The translations under genes and the position numbers were made by a program. Positions 1 to 8,865 of a DNA stretch of 13,519 nt are shown here, in pieces. The number at the start of each line of letters is the position of its first letter. The stretch's first letter is position 1. This DNA is from Euperipatoides rowelli (lineage: Eukaryota > Onychophora > Udeonychophora > Euonychophora > Peripatopsidae), in the NCBI GenBank assembly GCA_003024985.2, contig PXIH01S0019008.1, one strand, 5' to 3'. The notes beneath the pieces were generated by a model. It had not been told where the DNA came from. It saw nothing but the letters and a program-made list of their open reading frames with translations, and searched no databases.

Positions 1-672
1 TATTATCAAGTAAGATTTTTGAAACACTATTTTTTTAGGGTATTAACTTTTTAAAATTAATCTAAAATAAAAGAAACAAAAAAAGAAATGCCCAAAAAAA
101 AAAAAAAAAAAACCTTAAATGTATTTTTTTTTATTTAATATATTTTTTGATAAGTACCATAACCATACTTTAGAGATCTCTCTTTTAGATTTACCAAACA
201 ATTTTTAATTATTACAAATATTGCTAATATTAAAATTGTAATCAATTCAAAACTAATCAGAAATTATTTTGTAACCAAAAATCTATTGAGTCAGTCATTT
301 CAATAGTTGCCCAGTACCGGTGTAGAATTATTGTATTTTTATAGAACATTTTATTAGTTTATCAACAATATTAATATTTTAATGTTGCAAATAATCCAAT
401 ATTTTATAGTTGGTGTGATTCATATTTTTAGAAGTTAGGACCTCATTTTATACTTTGATGATAACGAGCAAGGCTTTCTAATGTAGATAATTATTTTTCC
501 TTATCCCTTGCCCAACTATAAAATATTTGTACGTTAAATATACAGTATACTGTACTTCTCTTCATCTACAGTACCGTATATTGATAGTTAAGTTATGAAT
601 CTAGAATTTCTTTTAGGTGGGTTGAAGGTGAATGCAAGGAAATCATTTTATAATTTAAAACAAAGCAAAAAT

Positions 673-702
673 ATATATATACAGTTTATACTGTATATAT
701 AT
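673..702. repeat. AT-rich inverted repeat
   Basis: Arms 673-685 and 690-702 are perfect 13-bp reverse complements around a 4-base loop (TTAT). The arms are ATATATATACAGT and its complement. The same TACAGTA/TACTGTA wording recurs nearby at 540-575 and around 784-796, so this is likely simple-sequence DNA rather than a specific site. Confidence 0.6.
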
Positions 703-1235
703 TTCCATATGTGCAACTTTACACATATTTCAGAAATATTTAGCTTTTAAAGAATACAGCAATATTGTAATTGTGATTAAAAATATACTGTATATAAATT
801 GTGTAATGTTATGAATTATTTAGAAGGGAGAGAAAATGTGACATGAATGTTTAACAAAAATCTTCATTTGCTGATTTGGGGCAATTTAAAACATTTCACC
901 AGCTGTTCCAAATTTTAAAAATGGTTTTGATTAAAATTTAAAATATTCAGTTTATTTAGCTTCTTGCATTGCAAGAGCATATTATTTTATTTTTGAGATA
1001 AACCAGTGATTTCAAGTAATCGAGAAATTTAAAAATTATGTAATGTAAAACTATATTAAGGTCATGTTTTGATTGCCGTGCAGATCCTCTCCTCAAAAAT
1101 TAAATTGTGAAGTTTAGGATGAGCTAAATAAATTTGTTTGTTAATATTGTGTAATAAATGTAATTATTATTATATTTGTAAAAAATGATAGGGATCATCA
1201 ATAAATCACATCATACAAATATTTCCTATTTTGTA

Positions 1236-1330
1236 CCCCTCCCCCCCCCCCCCATCACAATTTATCACTGAATTTAATACCCCCTTTACCAAATTTAATT
1301 ACAAATTTTACCCCTCCCCCAACCCTGTTC
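1236..1330. repeat. C-rich low-complexity tract
   Basis: The + strand carries a 13-base C run (1241-1253) after ACCCCT. Two further C-rich clusters follow near 1280 and 1310-1325, separated by AATTTAAT-like spacers. A related pyrimidine-rich patch is at 1628-1690. The spacing looks like a decayed local repeat of a CCCCT-plus-AAATTTA unit. Homopolymers of this kind often slip in sequencing, so the exact run length is uncertain. Confidence 0.55.
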
Positions 1331-2365
1331 TTTCCATGAAACAAAAAGAATTAATGTTAAGGATTAGACTATTTATTAATTCGTTAAAAGAAACTAAAAA
1401 ATATAGTACAGCTACTGTACATACCTTAATATTAAATATATTTTGATTTTTTAAATATGTTTTTCTAAAATAAAGTACAACAAATATTTAAATCATTTTT
1501 TTGTTCTAATAATGATTCTAAGTGTTCGTGTAATTATGTCCGTACTCGTGATGGTTCCTAAACCGGCGTATGCCTGTATTTAAACACATAGCCAGATTTG
1601 TTGATTTTATTTTTAAAGAATTTCACATTTCCCTCTACCCCCATCATCACATATCACATTTATTCTAACCCTCTCCCCCCTTCTCATGGGCTGTAGATTA
1701 TGGTTGACCTCAATATCTTATGGCCTTCTGAATCTGACCCTATTGATAGTCTAAATAAATTTAGTAAACTTAGAAGTTTCAATTTTTTGCACAGTTTATG
1801 GGGAGGAAAATAGTTAATCCAAGGCCACAAATGGCTCTTTTAACAATCAATTATATCGTTAAAAGTTTTATTAAAATAAATCAAAAATGTCTATTTGTGT
1901 ATTGCTTGCTAGATAGGCTAAAAATTAGAAAATAATTTTTTTTTAAAAAAAAAAAGCTTTTTTCTGAAAAAAAAAGGGGAAGAAATAAACCACAAATGAG
2001 CCAGAAAAACAAATAAAAACAAACAGCACAAATTTAATTTCAAAATTATGCTTTTAGCTGTTAATTTTTGCATTCAGTGGGATAAATAATTTTAGTAACT
2101 AACATATCTTTTGTATTCCGACAAGCATCATTAAAAATATGGCTTTTGGCTTAAAAAAAATTTGTTTGCCGACACTTAGCCTAACATAAACAACAACAAT
2201 ATTTAAAATTAACTTTTAAATCCAGTTCGACCAAACTGTCTGCCAATTTCCTCGTGTATTTGACTAATCTTGATGAATGAATTTGTAAACCTACAAATTT
2301 TGCAATAATTAGTTTTTGTATTATAAAGTCCAAATATATATTAATTCACCTTTTTTTTAAAATAG

Positions 2366-2456
2366 GTAGAATGTTCCCTACTAGAGGTGACTTACATATA
2401 GCACCTTTTACAGATGATGCATTGTTCATGGAACAGTTTTCTAAATCAAATTTTTG
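2366..2456 (+). CDS. CARM1: CARM1 exon a: link into beta-barrel, MFPT motif
   Basis: The exon begins with two bases completing a Gly (or Ser) codon, then reads [29 protein letters not shown], and ends with the first two bases of a Trp codon. This is the strongly conserved MFPT-GD-H-APFTD-L-MEQF-K-NFW stretch that directly follows the catalytic double-E region in CARM1 and opens the barrel domain. The acceptor is AATAG after a T8 tract (AG at 2364-2365). A second AG four bases later (2368-2369) would break the frame, so the first is chosen. The donor is TG^GTATTA (GT at 2457). Reading past the donor keeps a frame open only to a stop at 2551, with no family similarity there. The Met at 2371 is internal, not a start. 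Confidence 0.93.
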
Positions 2457-2576
2457 GTATTATTGTTTATTACTTCCTCAATCTCTGCTTTATAAAATAA
2501 GAAACAGAATCATAGATATATTTTTTCCATATTTAAAGAATTATCTTCTATAAACATACTTTTTTTTCCCCCTAAG
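2457..2576 (+). other. CARM1 intron, 120 nt
   Basis: A short intron with donor GTATTA and an acceptor made of a T8CCCCC tract and CTAAG. Splicing restores TG+G as the Trp codon of the NFW-Y motif, which is the key evidence for both borders. If retained it would terminate translation at the stop in 2551-2553. Confidence 0.9.
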
Positions 2577-2658
2577 GTACCAACAGTCTTTTCATGGTGT
2601 CGACCTATCCATCCTAAGGACGGCAGCAGTTAAAGAATATTTCCGTCAACCTATTGTA
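2577..2658 (+). CDS. CARM1: CARM1 exon b: dimerisation arm
   Basis: After a single G that completes Trp, this 82-nt exon reads [20 protein letters not shown] followed by YFRQPIV. It matches the CARM1 FHGVDLS-LR-AAV-EYFRQP segment. In the PRMT family this position forms the helical dimerisation arm that docks on the partner's Rossmann fold, and head-to-tail dimers are needed for activity (family knowledge). The acceptor is CCCCCTAAG and the donor is GTA^GTGAGT, ending in phase 0 so that Val is followed by Asp-Thr-Phe-Asp of the next exon. The exon was duplicated in tandem: a decayed copy of the same 82-nt length lies at 2872-2953. Confidence 0.94.
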
Positions 2659-2871
2659 GTGAGTACTTGCAATTACCTATTACTTAAAACATTTAGAGCT
2701 AATCTAAGGGAAGGTCAAATAGTAGCATAACTTTATGCTAAAGGTTCCAGGGCTGCTGGGTGTGGTGTTTCTAAGAGCATAAGGGGCCTGATAGGCCATT
2801 TAATTTTTATTCTTACTGATTTTTACCACAGTTGTGATGTCAGTCTTGAAAAATATTCATGTTATTTATAG
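2577..2871 (+). repeat. Tandem duplication, unit 1 (exon b plus downstream intron)
   Basis: The 295 bases from the start of exon b to the AG at 2870-2871 are repeated immediately afterwards. Shared landmarks beyond the exon include CATTTAGAGCT, AGTAGCATAA, GGCTGCTGG, a GGCCTGATAG core and GATTTTTACCACAGTT. Similarity starts at or very near the exon's first base: the sequence just upstream of exon b (2540-2576) does not resemble that before 2872. Unit 1 keeps the functional exon. Confidence 0.88.
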
Positions 2872-2953
2872 GTATCAACATTCTTTTCATTGTATCAACT
2901 TATTCGTTCTAAGGGCGGCAGCAGTTATGGAATAATTCTGTCCACCTGTTGTA
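2872..2953 (+). pseudogene. Dead duplicate of CARM1 exon b (pseudo-exon)
   Basis: This copy is exactly 82 nt like exon b and aligns to it without gaps. I count 16 differences, of which only two are synonymous. In the parental frame it reads YQHSFHCINLF, VLRAAAVME, then TAA (2933-2935) in place of the Tyr codon of EYFRQP. The conserved Gly-Val-Asp of the arm is Cys-Ile-Asn. The acceptor (TTATTTATAG) is still usable in appearance, while the donor has changed from GTGAGT to GTGTGT. Used instead of exon b it would end the protein in the dimerisation arm. Used in addition to exon b it would shift the frame. It is best read as a relic of an exon duplication, possibly once mutually exclusive, although occasional inclusion as a poison exon cannot be excluded. 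Confidence 0.85.
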
Positions 2954-3152
2954 GTGTGTACTTTGCAATTACATTTAAAACATTTAGAGCTTAATCTGTG
3001 GGAAATGGGATCCAATCAGTAGCATAATATACTACAAATTAAAGGCTGCTGGATATGTATTTCCAAGAATATAAGAGGCCTGATAGCCAAATTTTTTTCT
3101 CAATCTGATTTTTACCACAGTTATGATATCAGCAATGAAATGTGTTATTATA
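2872..3152 (+). repeat. Tandem duplication, unit 2 (decayed)
   Basis: The second unit is about 281 bases and follows unit 1 with no spacer. By eye it aligns through the exon copy without a gap and through the intron part with a few small indels. It ends near TTATTATACC, which corresponds to the TTATTTATAG that closes unit 1. Both the exon-derived and intron-derived parts look similarly diverged, suggesting neutral decay since duplication. Confidence 0.85.
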
Positions 3153-3204
3153 CCAAGATGTTAGTCTTTTTCAGCCATGCTCTCTGGAGAATGTGCAGTT
3201 TTTT

Positions 3205-3330
3205 TTAAAACTTTGGATGAATTTTTAAAGAGCGCTCGAGCCTGTATGGTTCCACATGAATGTTTAATCCATCCAAACAACCATCATTTTCACTGTCTGA
3301 ACTTTTACTTGGAGGGGAATTCATAGCCAT
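3205..3330 (-). pseudogene. Minus-strand coding-like fragment, 41 codons
   Basis: On the minus strand an ATG at 3330 opens a frame that reads MAMNSPPSKSSDSENDGCLD then GLNIHVEPYRLERSLK and stops at TAA (3205-3207). The Ser/Asp/Glu-rich start followed by an I-x-PYR-x-E motif is protein-like, and the segment is less AT-rich than its surroundings. It reminds me of the N-terminus of multi-copy invertebrate proteins with an acidic start and a PYRFEP-type motif (for example genes annotated as P2X7-like), but this is memory-based and weak. It is too short for a gene and sits inside an intron on the opposite strand, so a mobile-element or gene fragment is likelier. Chance is still possible. Confidence 0.35.
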
Positions 3331-3384
3331 TATCAATGATGAGAGATTGGAATAAGAAAATCTCTCCCTCTTATGGCATCACAC

Positions 3385-3419
3385 AACCATGTGACTCATA
3401 CAAAAAGGTTCACATGGTT
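3385..3419. repeat. Inverted repeat / hairpin
   Basis: Arms AACCATGTGA (3385-3394) and TCACATGGTT (3410-3419) are perfect 10-bp reverse complements with a 15-base spacer. It lies about 55 bases upstream (minus strand) of the coding-like fragment at 3205-3330. It might belong to the same inserted element or be incidental. Confidence 0.55.
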
Positions 3420-3925
3420 TATCCTTCAAAGCATGACCTCTGAAAATAATGGCTTTTTAAAGTGGAATAATGCACTACAGTTTTTTTTTAATTATTATTA
3501 TTCCTAAAATAATTCAACCTTTAGAAATAAATAAAGTTTTTTTTAGGTGATTCTTACATTTTAATGAAAAAGGTCACTTGAGATTGACTTTAAAGTTTGT
3601 TAAAATGCTCAAAAATACAGATTAAATTTTTTTAATAATTCTTTTTAGTGATTCTCTTAATATTGTTCAACTAGATTCTTTAATTTCTTAATCTCTATTG
3701 CTAAGCAATATTTTCAAAAAGTTGCACTAGTCAATCAAATGTAATATAACAGCTTAAACAATAAGAATGCTGTATATCTTAAATTGTAATTGTTGAGAAA
3801 TCATTAGGAACTTCACTGCAATGATTTTCATTATAGCTTTATCATATTATCAATGATTATGACTTAATATTGTTGAAATTTTTCTACATTAAACTATTTC
3901 TACATTTTTTTTTTTTTTTTTAAAG

Positions 3926-4101
3926 GACACATTTGATATTAGGATCTGTATGTCCAGGACGCAATGTTATACTGTAGACTTTCAGACAGCAGATGAGACA
4001 GATCTTCATGAAATTGATATTCCTTTACACTTCCAACTCCTTACTTCAGGTACCATTCATGGGTTGGCCTTTTGGTTTGATGTTGCCTTCATCGGGTCCG
4101 T
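3926..4101 (+). CDS. CARM1: CARM1 exon c: beta-barrel
   Basis: This 176-nt exon starts in phase 0 with [13 protein letters not shown], continues through an acidic [17 protein letters not shown] strand region, and ends with [15 protein letters not shown] plus two bases of a Val codon. The FDIRI and [11 protein letters not shown] strings are hallmarks of the PRMT/CARM1 C-terminal barrel, which helps shape the substrate groove. The acceptor has a long T tract and AAAG, and the donor GT^GTAAGT is near consensus. The join to exon d gives GT+A (Val), preserving FIGS-V-ETVWLS. The middle (about codons 10-25) is the least conserved part compared with vertebrate CARM1, which is normal for a surface strand pair. 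Confidence 0.95.
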
Positions 4102-5873
4102 GTAAGTTCATTGAAATTATTATTTTTGAAAAGAATTAAAAACTTTCATCAAAGCTTAATTTTTTTTATTATTGATTGCAAAATTTATTTCAAGTAGGCC
4201 TAGCTGAAATTAATTCCTACTCGGTTTATATAGAGATGTGGCATTGCCGCATTGTTAGAAAATATTTTACAAGCAGTAGTAACAGATTTTTATTTAGATC
4301 CTAAAACATGCAACATTTGTATGGCACTTAAATGTGCAAAAAAAAAAAGTTTATATACAGGCATACTTACTAATAAGGTGACTTAGGTTCCAGACCTATA
4401 CCGTAAACCGAATATTGTCGTAGAGCCAATCACATGTTCTTCCATCTTCCCAGTACCTATAGAAGCCTTAAAACACGTTTACAGTAAACTATAATTTACA
4501 GTATTCAATGTGCAATAGCGTTACATTTGGAAATATTGATGCAAAAAAAGTAAATGATTAATAAAAATGAAAATATTATTTACGCTGAAAAAAAAAATAT
4601 GAAAATAATGTACTGTATTAACCCTTTCCACTCAAATGTCGACTATATGACATAAAAATTTATCTTCCACTCCGCTGTCGATGAAAAATTGACATTTTTT
4701 TCTTTACAATTTAACAATCCTGAAGAGCAACTGTGGCTTTGTGACAGGTTTTCATGATACCGTACCTCGATTTCATTTGTCTATTTTTAGAAATAAATAT
4801 TTTATCTTGAAAAGGAGTAATGCTGTCGCCATGTTGTTTTCTTAACACTTTACCAATTAATAGACACTTGTTGAAGCTACTATTAAATAAATGAATAATG
4901 ATGATATTAAATTATGCACTTAATGAAGAGTTCAGCTAATTTCTTTGCTATTTCACATTATTTCTGTTTCCAACAACATTGCTAAGCATTGTTAAATAAA
5001 AAATAATTTTTTTTTTGTTTGAAGAATTTGGGACTCTAACAACTCGGGAGCCTGTAAGTGTTGCTTTCTTTACTTCCAGGAAGTTCCGCCCTTGGCTTGG
5101 GTGCATTGTAAACATCGACCAAGTGCACATTTGCATTTATCATTCATTTCAGCCAAATTGGGGTGACACACTTACAGTACCTTGTCATTGTCCAGAAAAA
5201 CTTGATTTCCCATAATACATATAATATGAGCGCTGCATGCTTACTCAGGATCAGCTCTGAATTCCTTTCAATGTCAATTTTTAAGAAGGCACACTCAGAT
5301 CAAAATTTGAAATTTTAGGTCCTTATTAAAAAAAAACCTGGCTTGGTGATTTGCAAAATTATGTTATACTTTGAATGTTCAAAATTCACTAATATTTTGT
5401 TACTTTTAAATAATGAATTATATTAGTAATACAGTAAATGCTATGCCTGAAGCAATAGTGCTTGAAACTGGTTTTATTTATTAAGGACTATTATGTTGAC
5501 AGTTAACAAATAGTGAATTTTAATATTTATAACAGTATTTAACGATCGGTTAACTTGTAAACAGTTAACCCATAACCAAATCCTAGCATTTATATTGTTG
5601 AAATAACAAGAAAACAATTTTTTTTTTATCACTATTCACTTTCAAATATTTGTCATATTACTTTAGAGTTTTATAAATGTAAGCTAGTTGCTAATATTTT
5701 TTAAATCTGACAAGTTCTTGCTAACTTTAAAGGGAAAAACTCTGATTTAATTATTTAGGTTAACTTTTACTTAAGCTGTTTTGAGTGAATATTTAGTTTT
5801 TATAGTCTTATTAAATTCCATGTTTGTTATATTAGTATTATTGCAATCATCTGTTTTATTTTTTATCCTTTAG
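4102..5873 (+). other. CARM1 intron, 1772 nt
   Basis: The donor is GTAAGT and the acceptor is TTTATCCTTTAG (AG at 5872-5873). The next AG, two bases later, would break the frame. The interior is AT-rich. A short direct repeat sits at 4626-4695. A segment around 5015-5215 has overlapping open frames on both strands but no family resemblance and no splice logic that fits CARM1. I see nothing else I can support. Confidence 0.85.
4626..4695. repeat. Degenerate direct repeat (two units)
   Basis: Unit 1 (4626-4653) and unit 2 (4665-4695) both start TTCCACTC, carry TGTCGA in the middle and end in GACAT. They are preceded by TTAACCCT (from 4618), wording that recurs in other introns of this window. 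It looks like a piece of a dispersed repeat, but no element ends are visible. Confidence 0.45.
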
Positions 5874-6011
5874 AGAAACAGTTTGGCTTTCTACAGCACC
5901 CACAGAACCTTTAACTCATTGGTATCAGGTCCGTTGCCTCTTAGAGACACCGATTTTTGCTAAAGAAGGACAAATCCTCTCAGGAAAAGTGGTGCTCAAT
6001 TCAAATAAAAG
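5874..6011 (+). CDS. CARM1: CARM1 exon d: beta-barrel with THW loop
   Basis: The exon completes Val with A, then reads [19 protein letters not shown] and [20 protein letters not shown], and ends in NSNK plus AG of an Arg codon. [10 protein letters not shown] contains the THW loop, a conserved PRMT motif whose His and Trp line the substrate-arginine pocket (His415/Trp416 in mammalian CARM1 numbering). [15 protein letters not shown] is nearly invariant in the CARM1 subfamily. The acceptor is CCTTTAG^AG. The donor AAAAG^GTCCGAGT is weak, departing from consensus at +3 and +4, and a second in-phase GT sits six bases downstream (6018). The homologous NKRQSYD junction supports the first donor. Confidence 0.94.
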
Positions 6012-6933
6012 GTCCGAGTTATTCAATGCACATTTATAATTTACTGTTTCAAATATTTTCATTTTTTTTAAATGTTTATTTCATAATTATTGGTAGGATT
6101 AATAATTTACAAAACAAAATATTTCATTTATAGAATCGATTGGATTTTATTTTAAATTTGATTCTTATTTTCAATTATTTCCTCAAAAGAAATTAAACCT
6201 AGATTATTGTTTTGTTTTCTAAAAATGTGACTAGACCAAATTGGGCGTTCAGTTTCTGAAAGTCATTCAGAGATTAAGCTGAGCAAAAAATACAATTAGC
6301 CATTTTGTTAATTATAGTAAACAAATTTTAGCAAAATTATAATGTTCATAGCAAAATTAATTTTAATACTGAAATTTTCATTATTAAAGTGATATTTGAA
6401 AATATATAAATAGCATTTTGACTAATATGCTTAACCAAAAATTAGCAACATCTTAAATTTATTAGCATTTAGCTAAAATGAGAGTGGCAGCATAAACCCT
6501 GGTCATTTATTGAGAAGTTGAGTGACATTTTCATTTAGGTCCATAAAAGGAATTTTGAAACTGTGAAAATAGGCCCATGACATAGTTATGCACGATTCAA
6601 AGAGAAACGAGATTATTATTTTTTTATAATTTAAAAAAATCAGCTTTACTCAAATGGAGTAAAAACAATTACAGGTATATAGGGAAAGGATTAAATCCTT
6701 TACTTGGTCAATAGAGTAAAAATAATAGATAGTTATTAATAATTGGATATTGATTCAATAATAAATTGTTGTATAATATTGGAATTAAAAATGCATTGGC
6801 ATTTCAATAAAATAAATAGGTATTATAAAAATTGGCATTCCTGAAGGCTAAAACTTAAAAGTGAATAAAATGTCTCAACTCTAAATAAAGAATCCAGTAC
6901 TTTAGTTCGTTCATGAACTACAGTGTATAAATA

Positions 6934-7122
6934 TTAAAAGACAGTGTAATAAGGCAAAGTACAGTGATCTCCCATGATGCAAAGGAATGACCTCCAGAAT
7001 TTAAAATGTGATGGACTGCTGCAACTCAGGTGATACACCAGAATTGGTACTCGGACATCAAAATCAAGATGGCCACCATATCCAGAAGCAGTAAACACAA
7101 CTGTTGGGCTATTATTAAGACA
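6934..7122 (-). other. Open minus-strand stretch in repeat-like block
   Basis: On the minus strand 62 codons are open from just after a TAA to TAA at 6934-6936, with no ATG near the start. The surrounding 6930-7350 block is less AT-rich than the flanks and has wording such as CAAGATGGCCACCA that looks like an old interspersed repeat. I do not recognise a protein family in it. It could be a decayed transposon fragment or chance. Confidence 0.2.
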
Positions 7123-8189
7123 TTATAACACCACCATATTATGAAAAGGGACAATAGGACACATCACATGTCCAAAACTCAATAACTAAAATCCGATGAC
7201 CAAAGCTAGGAGGAAGAATCCCTGCAATAAGATAAAGGGATTATTTCCTGGAGCAAGAAGACACACCTCCTAAAAACAAGAACATTTAAAAATATAGAAC
7301 AAGAATAAAATCAAAATCCGAAGCTATCCAAGCCCTCGTAATAACGAGTAATAGTCAGTTTTCTACAACGTTGTACTATATCTTTTTACGAGATTAAGCT
7401 AATAAGAAATCACAAATAAATCCTTAGTTTAGGGAGCAGTCTATGGCTCCAAAATTATCAACTTAGGGTATGATAGGCTTACAAAAAAAAATAGGTGTTA
7501 TCCTCAGATAATCATCATCATCCTGAACAATTCTCTACAACATCAGATTGGTAACATGAATTTTTCTATCTGGCCATGCAAACAATTCTCTACTTAAAAT
7601 TGTCTTACACTCGGTTTGCACTTGGGATTTATTTCTTAGCCATAATTAGCAGGGAATGTCAATTGTTAATGTTCATATTTTTATGTATTTTACCTTTCTT
7701 GTTATAGTTGAAATACTTTATATCCTGTATATAATGTTTTCTTGGTTAGTTAAAAAATTATATTTTTACCTATTTCATGTACTTTACTGAATATCACAGG
7801 GCTCATCTTTTATTTTTTTCAAGGGAGGCAACAGGTGACAACTAAGTGGGCCTTTAAATAGGTGGAAACTTTCAGGAATAAGTGGCAACTCTTTTTGTCA
7901 CAATTTTTATTTTATTTAACTATGATATGTATTAAAAGCATGGGCTTATAATACTCAAGTTGTGCAAACATTCTAAACAGGATTTGTATTTTTAAATACA
8001 TTATTACTGTTTATGGGTAAAAAAAAGTATATGGCTAAATTGTCATTTTCATTAAAGTATAAATATTTATGCAAATTTATCTCACTCTCTTATCCCCCCT
8101 CTACTCCCCCTATACACAAAACACACATACACAAAAAAAAAATTGACCAATGTCGCTCCCCAAATGTCGGAAAATTTTGAAGAAAAAAA

Positions 8190-8290
8190 AAGCCAAGGCC
8201 AAGTTTTCAGGCAGCCTTGGCAATCAAAGCGCAAGGTCTTTGGCAGCCTGCGATTCAAGGTGCAAAGTCTTTGGCAATCCTCTCTATGCA
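8190..8290. repeat. Degenerate short tandem repeat
   Basis: Three related units of about 25-31 bases each begin CTTTGGCA or CTTGGCA and end in GCAAGGT, GCAAAGT or GCAAGT (near 8216, 8238 and 8269). The 75-codon + strand frame across it (8143-8370) translates the repeat into WQSKRKVFGSLRFKVQSLWQ, an internally repetitive peptide. This favours repeat DNA over a gene. Confidence 0.4.
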
Positions 8291-8452
8291 AGTCACATTT
8301 GACAAAGCATCAAAAACAAGAAATCTTGAACTCCTTGTGTGAGAAAGCGCAAGAGAAATTTAGAAAATGAAGGAATATAAGCACATGGGAGGTTTTGAAA
8401 AAGGAATAAAGGGCATGTTTTTGACTGCGAGTTTACAGTAGTTAGAAAAAAA

Positions 8453-8467
8453 ATATATATATATATA
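8453..8467. repeat. AT dinucleotide microsatellite
   Basis: An uninterrupted alternating AT run of about 15 bases follows an A tract. It is ordinary simple-sequence DNA. Confidence 0.7.
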
Positions 8468-8713
8468 ACAAATTTACTGGGTATTAGTATAATAGTCTAA
8501 TATAAAATTTTCTTGTATTTTAACTTTGAAAGAGTCAATTGAGGGTGACCTGATGTTCAGATTTCAGAAGGGTAGGGGTCCTAAGATCTTTTTCTTATTT
8601 TCTGCTCATAGCAGCAATTTCTCTTTGCTGCTCTTACCTCTTTATCCAGGAGTCCATAAAAATCATCAAAGTAATTGGAAAGGTTGGGAGGGAAAGAAAA
8701 CAAATGGTGTAAA

Positions 8714-8736
8714 CCCCCCCCCCCCNCCCCCCCCCC
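8714..8736. repeat. Poly-C tract with ambiguous base
   Basis: A 23-base C run is interrupted only by N at 8726 and followed by GGGG. It is the only undetermined base in the window. The run length and the continuity of sequence across it are uncertain, and it may be an assembly join. Confidence 0.85.
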
Positions 8737-8865
8737 GGGGAACTATTTTCATATTAACCTTGATGGTCTGAAATTTCAGAAAATCTTTGGCAATTATAAT
8801 CACTTTTTTCTTCGTTTTTTTTCTCTCTTTTTCCGAAATTACAATTGTCTATTGTCTTAGCCATT

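Larger units (their letters stand above)
1..2365 (+). other. Intron upstream of the first visible CARM1 exon
   Basis: I find no segment matching the expected preceding CARM1 exon (double-E region and the stretch leading to the Met-Phe-Pro-Thr motif) on the + strand here, so this is read as the 3' part of a long intron. It is strongly AT-rich with many A and T runs (A run near 93-112), short palindromic TACAGTA/TACTGTA motifs around 540-600 and 670-705, and pyrimidine-rich patches at 1236-1330 and 1628-1690. The acceptor at its 3' end is a T-rich tract followed by AATAG. Short reading frames such as 1231-1446 show no recognisable protein. Confidence 0.7.
2659..3925 (+). other. CARM1 intron, 1267 nt, with exon relic
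   Basis: The donor is GTGAGT and the acceptor is a 17-T tract followed by AAAG (AG at 3924-3925). The first 500 bases are the tandem duplication with the dead exon. Around 3200-3420 there is a small minus-strand coding-like relic and a hairpin. From 3480 to the acceptor it is plain AT-rich sequence in which I see nothing specific. Confidence 0.88.

Noticed and set aside
1231-1446. 71-codon + strand frame beginning in the C-rich tract
   Set aside because: It is low-complexity (Pro-Ser runs from C tracts, Lys/Asn from A-rich DNA) and lies in an intron.
2368-2369. Alternative acceptor AG four bases after the chosen one for exon a
   Set aside because: Its use would shift the CARM1 frame, while the AG at 2364-2365 preserves the conserved residues before MFPT.
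2371-2553. 60-codon + strand open frame starting ATG
   Set aside because: It is exon a read through its donor into the 120-nt intron. The Met is internal to CARM1, and the sequence after NFWY has no family match.
4948-5215. Overlapping open frames on both strands (about 62-66 codons)
   Set aside because: They are mutually antisense, with no recognisable family and no splice borders fitting CARM1. They are probably chance within an intron.
8082-8370. Open frames of 69 and 75 codons on opposite strands
   Set aside because: They overlie the TTTGGCA-type degenerate repeat, so the peptides are repetitive and do not resemble a known protein.
8526-8860. Open frames crossing the poly-C tract
   Set aside because: They run through a homopolymer with an N, so their frame is not reliable, and the poly-Pro stretch is an artefact of the C run.
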